Assembly (NCBI GenBank): GCA_034716535.1
Contig: JAYEJW010000379.1
Location: forward strand, 1 to 9,753
Length of the DNA: 9,753 nucleotides
Reading direction: 5' to 3'
Source: JAYEJW01 sp034716535
Lineage (GTDB): Bacteria > Pseudomonadota > Gammaproteobacteria > Chromatiales > Chromatiaceae
In this document: positions 5,004 through 9,753 of the stretch, one piece after another
How the letters are laid out: the number at the start of each line of letters is the position of its first letter
Position numbering within the stretch: the first letter of the stretch is position 1
Made by a program: the position numbers and the translations under genes
The notes under the pieces: generated by a model
Database searches by the model: none
What the model saw: the letters and a program-made list of their open reading frames with translations, nothing else
Told to the model about the DNA's origin: nothing

Positions 5004-6620
5004 TCAGAACAGCCCGTTGATCCGCCCGCTGCCGTCCACGTCGATGTCGAGCGCCGCCGGGTGCCGCGGAAGCCCGGGCATCGTCATGATCTTCCCCGTG
5101 TAGATCACCACGAAGCCTGCGCCCGCCGAGATCCGAGCACTGGTGACGCCCAGCCTGTACCCCCGTGGGGACCCCGTCAGCTTCGGGTTGTCCGAGAGGG
5201 AGCTTGGCGTCTTGGCGACGCAGATGGGCAGATCGCCGTAGCCAAGATTGGTGATCTGCTTGATCTCGCGCTCCGCCTCAGGCGAGAAGTCGACGCCGTC
5301 CGCGCCGTAAAGCATCTCGGCCAGGCAACGCACCTTGTCCTCGATGGGCATCTCCAGGGGGTAGAGCGGCGTAAGGTCTGAGGGCCTTTCACAAGCCTCC
5401 GCCACCAACTGCGCCAGCTCCAGGCCGCCCTCGCCCCCGGACTCCCGGTAGTCCGTGATCTCGGCGGGCACTCCGAGGTCCCTGCAAGCGGCCAGGATCT
5501 CTCCCAGCTCTGCCTCCTCGTCGCCTGCGAAGCGATTGATCGAGACCACCAGAGGGATGCCGAAGCGGGCGAGATTCTCCACGTGCTTGGTCACGTTTTC
5601 GATGCCGTGCAGGGCATAGGCCCGCCGGGTGACCACCAGTACGGTGGCGGCGGGCGCCATCCGGCCGATCCGACACTTGATGTGGAAGAACTTCTCCGCC
5701 CCCAGGTCCGCACCGAAGCCGGCCTCAGTCACGGTGTATTCGGCCAGCTTGCGCGAGAGCTTGGTGGCTGCGATGGTATTGCAGCCGTGGGCGATGTTTG
5801 CAAACGGCCCCCCATGGACGAGCGCCGGCACGCCTTCGATGGTCTGCACGAGGTTCGGCTGCATGGCGTTTTTCATCAGGGCGGCCATGGCCCCGGCGAC
5901 GCCGATATCGCCCGCGCGCACGGGCTTCCCGAGGGAGTCATAGCCGACGATGGCAGCGGCCATGCGCGCCTTGAGCTCCGCCAGGTCGTGGGAGAGCCCC
6001 CAGATGGCCATGATCTCCGAGGCGGCGGTAATCTCGAATCCGTCCTCGCGCATCACGCCGTTCACGCCTCGCCCCTCCAGCCCGACGATGGTGCTGCGCA
6101 GGGAGCGGTCGTTCATGTCGATGACCCGCTTCCACACCAGCTTGCGCGGGTTGATCTCAGGCTCGCCCCGGTGGTGCAGGTGGTTGTCCGCCACCGCCGC
6201 CAGCAGGTTGTGGGTGGCGGAAACGGCGTGCAGGTCGCCGGTGAAATGGAGGTTGATCTCCTCCATGGGAAGGACCTGGGAGTACCCCCCACCGGCGGCG
6301 CCTCCCTTCATGCCCATGCAAGGCCCGAGCGACGGCTCGCGAATGGCGCACATCGCCTTCTTGCCGAGACGTGCCAGGGCCTGCGTCAGCCCGATGGTGG
6401 TGGTCGTCTTGCCCTCCCCGTGCTTGGTGGGCGTCATGGCCGTCACCAGGATCATCTTGCCGTCCGGCTGGTCCCGGAAGCCGTCCATGACGGACAGGGG
6501 CACCTTGGCGATGTGTCTGCCGTACAGGTGGAGGTCGTCGGCGGCGAGGCCCACCGACTCGGCGATGTCGACGATGGGGCGCAGAGTCGCCTCACGGGCG
6601 ATCTCGATGTCCGTCTTCAT
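5004..6620 (-). CDS. fhs: Formate-tetrahydrofolate ligase (divergent)
   Basis: A 538-residue cytoplasmic enzyme that joins formate to tetrahydrofolate using ATP, giving 10-formyl-THF for one-carbon metabolism. Conserved parts are the nucleotide loop GEGKTTTT (68-75), REPSLGP (94-100), the first family signature GMKGGAAGGGY (103-113), INLHFTGDLHAV (122-133), HGGPFANIAHGCN (269-281), TEAGFGADLGAEKFF (298-312) and the C-terminal IMTMPGLPRHPAA and GLF. Two oddities stand out. The second signature, normally VATxRALKxHGG, reads VVTRRAYALHG, and about 20 residues that usually follow are absent, which explains 538 against the usual ~557. ATG 6620 is chosen on homology; an upstream start at 6716 would overlap the previous gene. 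It is likely the second gene of an operon, 58 bp after the ACT/HAD gene. Activity is probable but not certain. Confidence 0.92.
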   Translation of the reverse strand: MKTDIEIAREATLRPIVDIAESVGLAADDLHLYGRHIAKVPLSVMDGFRDQPDGKMILVTAMTPTKHGEGKTTTTIGLTQALARLGKKAMCAIREPSLGPCMGMKGGAAGGGYSQVLPMEEINLHFTGDLHAVSATHNLLAAVADNHLHHRGEPEINPRKLVWKRVIDMNDRSLRSTIVGLEGRGVNGVMREDGFEITAASEIMAIWGLSHDLAELKARMAAAIVGYDSLGKPVRAGDIGVAGAMAALMKNAMQPNLVQTIEGVPALVHGGPFANIAHGCNTIAATKLSRKLAEYTVTEAGFGADLGAEKFFHIKCRIGRMAPAATVLVVTRRAYALHGIENVTKHVENLARFGIPLVVSINRFAGDEEAELGEILAACRDLGVPAEITDYRESGGEGGLELAQLVAEACERPSDLTPLYPLEMPIEDKVRCLAEMLYGADGVDFSPEAEREIKQITNLGYGDLPICVAKTPSSLSDNPKLTGSPRGYRLGVTSARISAGAGFVVIYTGKIMTMPGLPRHPAALDIDVDGSGRINGLF

Positions 6621-6678
6621 CCTGCGGGTGCCTGCTCTCGGTGGATGATTCGGTGAAGGGGTGCGATACGAGGCATTC

Positions 6679-7836
6679 TCAGCGCCTGACCGGCGCTCCG
6701 AAGGCCCCAAGGGCACCGGTCAGGGACTCCGGACTCAGAATGTGCTGGTTCAGGAAGTCCAGGAACATCCGGACGTCGAAAACGATGTGGATGCCGGGCG
6801 GCGCCGATTCGCCGAACGCGTTGTCGGTGACAATCGTGATGTCCTCCCGGGTCACGCCTTCGCGTTCTACCAGATCGTTGATGATACGCGCCGGGTCCAG
6901 GGCATCCTGTTCTGCCGAGATCTCGCCGATCAACGTCATCGCATCCTCGTCGACGGCCGCTTCAACCCCATAACAGTGATCGATCCCGAGGCACTCGCGC
7001 AGCACGTCGGTGAACAAGGTCAAGGCATTGGATCGGACGGTGACCTGGTAGCCCATGGTCTTCAGGGTCTGGATGAGCTCGGCAGTACCCGGCGTGACCT
7101 GGAAGGCGGCGGCCAGCTTCTCGATTACCCTCACCGGGACCCCCTCGAGCCGCGACAGTGCTGCCGCCAGGCAAGCCCTGACGTTCGCGGCCGGATAGAT
7201 CTCCTGGAGCTCGTGCGCCGCGATTCCCCCTTGGCGCAGGATCTCCCCGCGGGTCGGACCGTCCATGAAGCTGCCTTCGAAGTCGAAGAGCAGGACCCGC
7301 TTCTTCTTGTTGAACACATCCCGGCTCTGGAACAGGGTATCGATGCCCAGCCCCGTCATGTGCTCCCGTAGTGTCGACTCCAGGTTTTCCAGCGGGAGGA
7401 CGCTGCGGCTGATGTCTACCATCAGCTCCATGAGAAAGATGCTCTCGCGCGCAATCATCTGGGAGAACTCGACGTTGACCTGATAGTTGCGGAGGATGTC
7501 CGACACGGCGGCGATGATTCCCGGGCGGTCGCGGCCGATCAGAATCAGCAGCAGGTTCACCTTCTCCGCGCTCCGCGCGACCGGCTGATACTTGTCGAGG
7601 CGCAGGTCCAACCCCGTGCGTTCCCCGATGTCACCGATCAGCGTCTCTATCTCGGCCACCGATGCCTCAGAATCCTCGAAGTCGACAACGAGGAAGACCG
7701 TGAACAGCCCGTGCAGCACGTCCTGGCGCAGGTCGATGATGTTGCCCCGTATTCCGGCAATGGGGGTAGTGATCTGCTGGACCAGGCCGACGGCGTCGGG
7801 GCCGGTGCCGAAGATGATGAACAGCTTCTCGCTCAT
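6679..7836 (-). CDS. Double-ACT protein with degenerate SerB-like HAD domain
   Basis: A 385-residue protein built like a phosphoserine phosphatase of the two-ACT type. ACT 1 (about 4-80, FIIFGTGPDAVGLVQQI) and ACT 2 (about 93-165, LIGRDRPGIIAAVSDIL) are followed by a HAD domain (about 179-360; TPGTAELIQTLKTMGYQVTVRSN and LGIDHCYGVE align with SerB). The catalytic motifs have drifted: DxDxT is D185-F-E187-G-S189, the motif II SGG is SNA (269-271), the motif III lysine is not evident, and GDGxND reads TDNAFGE (337-343). It is therefore probably an amino-acid-binding pseudo-phosphatase or an enzyme with altered chemistry. ATG 7836 follows AAGGAG at good spacing. It lies 58 bp upstream of fhs on the same strand, so a regulatory role in serine/glycine one-carbon flow is a reasonable inference. 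Confidence 0.85.
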   Translation of the reverse strand: MSEKLFIIFGTGPDAVGLVQQITTPIAGIRGNIIDLRQDVLHGLFTVFLVVDFEDSEASVAEIETLIGDIGERTGLDLRLDKYQPVARSAEKVNLLLILIGRDRPGIIAAVSDILRNYQVNVEFSQMIARESIFLMELMVDISRSVLPLENLESTLREHMTGLGIDTLFQSRDVFNKKKRVLLFDFEGSFMDGPTRGEILRQGGIAAHELQEIYPAANVRACLAAALSRLEGVPVRVIEKLAAAFQVTPGTAELIQTLKTMGYQVTVRSNALTLFTDVLRECLGIDHCYGVEAAVDEDAMTLIGEISAEQDALDPARIINDLVEREGVTREDITIVTDNAFGESAPPGIHIVFDVRMFLDFLNQHILSPESLTGALGAFGAPVRR

Positions 7837-7860
7837 GCCAATCTCCTTGCGCCCGACTTA

Positions 7861-7870
7861 GGATCGATCC
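7861..7870. promoter_or_regulatory. 10-bp palindrome upstream of the ACT/HAD-fhs unit
   Basis: GGATCGATCC is a perfect 10-bp palindrome, 24 bp before the ACT/HAD start codon and close to where a promoter would be expected. It could be an operator, but 10-bp palindromes occur by chance, and no clear -35/-10 pair was recognised in the 277-bp divergent intergenic region (7837-8113). Confidence 0.25.
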
Positions 7871-8019
7871 AGATTCGAGCGTTGATTCGTCATGCGCATC
7901 ATGTCTCGAAAAACCGTCTCGGGCAATCACAGGGTCCAGAAGACCGGTCGAAGATGCACAAGTGCCGGCGTGTAGCGGCGCCGAGAGGCATCCGTTCACT
8001 CCTCCCCCCTCCTCATATC

Positions 8020-8054
8020 CCCTCTCCCGCTGCGGGAGAGGGCTAGGGAGAGGG
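8020..8054. repeat. GC-rich intergenic hairpin repeat (CCCTCTCCC type)
   Basis: CCCTCTCCCGC (8020-8030) and GCGGGAGAGGG (8032-8042) are perfect 11-bp inverted arms around a T, followed by CTAGGGAGAGGG. From memory, this matches a repeat widespread between genes in proteobacteria. It stands between two divergently transcribed genes, so a terminator role for either is unlikely; it is probably a dispersed repeat. Confidence 0.75.
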
Positions 8055-8113
8055 TTCAAATGGGATGGAGGGAGCGCGCCCAGCGCTGCTAAACTCCCGT
8101 TGGAGGACCTGTC

Positions 8114-9280
8114 ATGAAGCAGCTCACACACGGCATCGCCTTTGGTCTGCTCTGCGGGGCGACCGCCGGCTGCACGGCCGATACCGGATCGGCGCCGATC
8201 AGCGGGGATGTCCCCGAGGCCGACGGCTGGCGCGCAGAGGTCGTCGTAAGCGGTCTCAGCCACCCCTGGTCCATCGCCTGGCTGCCGGACGGCTCGGCCC
8301 TGGTGACCGAAAGGGAAGGGCGCCTGCGTCTGATCCGCGACGGCAAGCTCGACCCGAAGCCCATCGCGGGCGTGCCGCCGGTGTTGGCCTCGGGACAGGG
8401 CGGATTGCTCGATGTCTCGCTGCATCCGGACTTCGCCGACAACCGGCTCGTCTATCTGACGTTCGCAACAGGCAGCCGGGATGCGAATCGCACCGCGCTG
8501 GCCCGCGGGCGCCTCGACGGCCGAGCCCTGCGGGATACGGAGGTGATCTTCGAGAATGCGGACCCCAAGTCCGGCGGCCAGCACTTCGGCTCGCGGATCG
8601 TCTGGCTTCCGGACAAGAGCCTCCTGATGAGCATCGGCGACGGAGGCAACCCGCCGATCAGCTTTGGCGGCGAGAACATCCGCAACCAGGCCCAGAATCC
8701 GGGCACCCATTTCGGCAAGGTGCTGCGGCTCCACGACGACGGCACGCCCCATCCGGACAATCCGTTCGCGAACCGGCCCGATGCCAAACCCGAGATCTGG
8801 AGCATCGGGCATCGCAACGTCCAGGGTATGACCCGCGACCCCATCAGCGGGCGCATCTGGGCCAATGAGCACGGCTCAAGGGGCGGCGATGAGCTCAACC
8901 TCATCGAGGGCGGCAACAACTACGGCTGGCCGGACGTGACCTACAGCAAAGAGTATTGGGGTCCGAGGATCTCCGATGAGACCAGCCGGCCGGGCATCGC
9001 CGATCCCAAGCTCGTCTGGACCCCATCCAAGGCCCCGAGCGGGCTCGCTTTCTACACCGGCGACATCTATCCGCAATGGAAGGGCAACCTGTTCAGCGGT
9101 GCACTCAAGTTCCGCCAGATCCGTCGCATCGAGCTGGACGGCACGCGGGTCGTCAACGAGGAGAAGCTGACCATCGGTCAGCGGGTGCGGGACGCGCGCC
9201 AGGGGCCGGATGGGTATCTGTATGTGCTGACCGACGAGGACGATGGGGCGCTGTTGCGCATCCTTCCGGCGGGAGAATGA
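8114..9280 (+). CDS. PQQ-dependent aldose sugar dehydrogenase, lipoprotein
   Basis: A 388-residue member of the soluble-glucose-dehydrogenase-like six-bladed beta-propellers (YliI/Asd type), which oxidise aldoses with pyrroloquinoline quinone in the periplasm. The N-terminus (GIAFGLLCGATAGC) is a lipoprotein signal with C20 as the lipid site. Family motifs in order are HPWSIAWLPDG (50-60), GQGGLLDVSLHPDF (94-107), GGQHFGSRIVWLPD (154-167) with H157, SIGDGGN (173-179) with D176, IWSIGHRNVQG (228-238) with R234 and N235, EHGSRGGDELN (252-262), GGNNYGWP (266-273), APSGLAFYTG (307-316) and RVRDARQGPDGYLYVL (357-372). These agree with the cofactor and catalytic positions of the family. ATG 8114 follows GGAGG at 8102-8106. 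No PQQ synthesis gene is in the window, so the cofactor must come from elsewhere. The gene appears monocistronic. Confidence 0.93.
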   Translation: MKQLTHGIAFGLLCGATAGCTADTGSAPISGDVPEADGWRAEVVVSGLSHPWSIAWLPDGSALVTEREGRLRLIRDGKLDPKPIAGVPPVLASGQGGLLDVSLHPDFADNRLVYLTFATGSRDANRTALARGRLDGRALRDTEVIFENADPKSGGQHFGSRIVWLPDKSLLMSIGDGGNPPISFGGENIRNQAQNPGTHFGKVLRLHDDGTPHPDNPFANRPDAKPEIWSIGHRNVQGMTRDPISGRIWANEHGSRGGDELNLIEGGNNYGWPDVTYSKEYWGPRISDETSRPGIADPKLVWTPSKAPSGLAFYTGDIYPQWKGNLFSGALKFRQIRRIELDGTRVVNEEKLTIGQRVRDARQGPDGYLYVLTDEDDGALLRILPAGE

Positions 9281-9367
9281 CGCCGACACCGCGCTCGGCA
9301 GCGTCATTTCCGTAGGTGATTCGCGCTATTCCTCAGCTGGAACGATCAAGGCCGATCGAAGCCGTAG

Positions 9368-9434
9368 GTCGGGTTAGGCGCGCTCCTAAGGGATTGAACT
9401 ATTGGCACGAGCCTCGCGCGCGCCGTAACCCGAC
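9368..9434. repeat. GTCGGGTTA palindromic intergenic repeat
   Basis: GTCGGGTTA-GGCGCGC (9368-9383) is mirrored by GCGCGCC-G-TAACCCGAC (9418-9434), a 16-bp stem with one bulged G and a 34-base spacer. It resembles a GTAGGTCGGGTTA-type repeat known in many beta- and gammaproteobacterial genomes. It is 88 bp after the dehydrogenase stop and may act incidentally as a transcription barrier. Confidence 0.7.
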
Positions 9435-9753
9435 TCCTGCCGGGCTATCGGTAATCCGGGTTTGGAAAATCCGGACGACACCCAGCATCCCATTTCGATC
9501 TTTGATTTCCATGTGCGGGAATGCCAGCGGCATCCTTAATCATTCGCGCCATATGCATAAGATTCCATGTCATAAACGTCGTGTTACGATTCGTGAAATC
9601 GTTCTCTGGTCCGCCGGAACCCGGATCTAGATAGTGCCTGAATCGAAAGTCACTTTTCCACGTCAAAACAACCTGTTACAATATGTCCCCATGATTAAAG
9701 ATTTCATGGAAACTCGTTCAATAGGGACAGAATATCTCGCAACTTGTTGATTT
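9435..9753. other. AT-richer tail, no confident gene; possible coding remnant
   Basis: This 319-base stretch is less GC-rich than the preceding gene. The only notable reading frame is on the minus strand (9666-9445, TTG start with a stop just before it), giving 73 residues with FRFRHYLDPGS and RNTTFMTWNLMHMARMIKD. That looks somewhat like the tail of a transposase, but no family motif can be named and there is no Shine-Dalgarno. It is left unassigned. Confidence 0.35.
9684..9729. repeat. TGTCCC/GGGACA inverted pair at the window end
   Basis: TGTCCC (9684-9689) and GGGACA (9724-9729) are inverted copies 34 bases apart. They carry the same core as the repeats at 175-224 and 700-741 but in the opposite arrangement. 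The pair may be the border of another REP-like cluster or of a mobile element that continues beyond the window. Confidence 0.4.

Noticed and set aside
5583..6656. A 357-codon plus-strand open frame opposite fhs
   Set aside because: It is an antisense shadow of a well-conserved enzyme gene, with H/G/R/V-rich low-quality translation and no domain signature.
8065..8868. A plus-strand frame overlapping the PQQ dehydrogenase gene
   Set aside because: It is out of frame with the clearly conserved dehydrogenase, arginine-rich, and lacks any motif.
7667..8872. A 401-codon minus-strand open frame spanning the divergent intergenic region
   Set aside because: It runs antisense through the PQQ dehydrogenase, across the GC hairpin repeat and into the ACT/HAD gene in another frame. 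No protein family crosses those borders.
9316..9630. A 104-codon plus-strand open frame in the tail
   Set aside because: It reads through the GTCGGGTTA palindromic repeat, has no ribosome binding site and shows no protein-like pattern.

Overview
The window is GC-rich bacterial chromosome, most likely from a gammaproteobacterium, possibly a Chromatiales-type lineage. The basis is the DapB sequence, a YqcC-family (DUF446) gene next to dapB, and several intergenic repeats typical of such genomes. No rRNA, tRNA, CRISPR array or phage gene was found.

Layout. (1) 1-1810 is an accessory, mobile-rich stretch. It holds a C-terminal remnant of an IS4-family transposase, REP-like palindromes built on a GGGACA/TGTCCC core, and a small tandem-repeat cluster. 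Next come an orphan antitoxin whose ParE-like toxin partner is cut off after about 28 codons, an intact ParD/ParE module on the minus strand, and a 124-bp foldback (MITE-like) element bounded by CTAG. (2) 1812-2988 carries dapB (lysine/diaminopimelate synthesis) and an overlapping yqcC-like gene. (3) 2989-4967 has a hairpin-rich 343-bp leader, a trypsin-like serine protease without a visible signal peptide, and a small lipoprotein whose C-terminal domain resembles the protease N-terminus. (4) 5004-7836, minus strand, is a two-gene unit. A double-ACT protein with a SerB-like HAD domain that has lost most catalytic motifs lies 58 bp upstream of a divergent formate-tetrahydrofolate ligase gene (fhs). 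(5) 8114-9280 encodes a lipoprotein PQQ-dependent aldose dehydrogenase, divergent from the ACT/HAD-fhs unit across an intergenic region with a common GC-rich hairpin repeat. (6) 9281-9753 is a non-coding, AT-richer tail with another palindromic repeat, a possible coding remnant and a further GGGACA/TGTCCC pair.

Two parts deserve the closest look. In the ACT/pseudo-HAD plus fhs pair, a likely amino-acid-sensing pseudo-phosphatase sits beside an FTHFS that lacks an internal segment and has an altered second family signature. The protease/lipoprotein pair appears to share a domain. These are inferences from sequence reading and remembered family motifs; no database search was possible.
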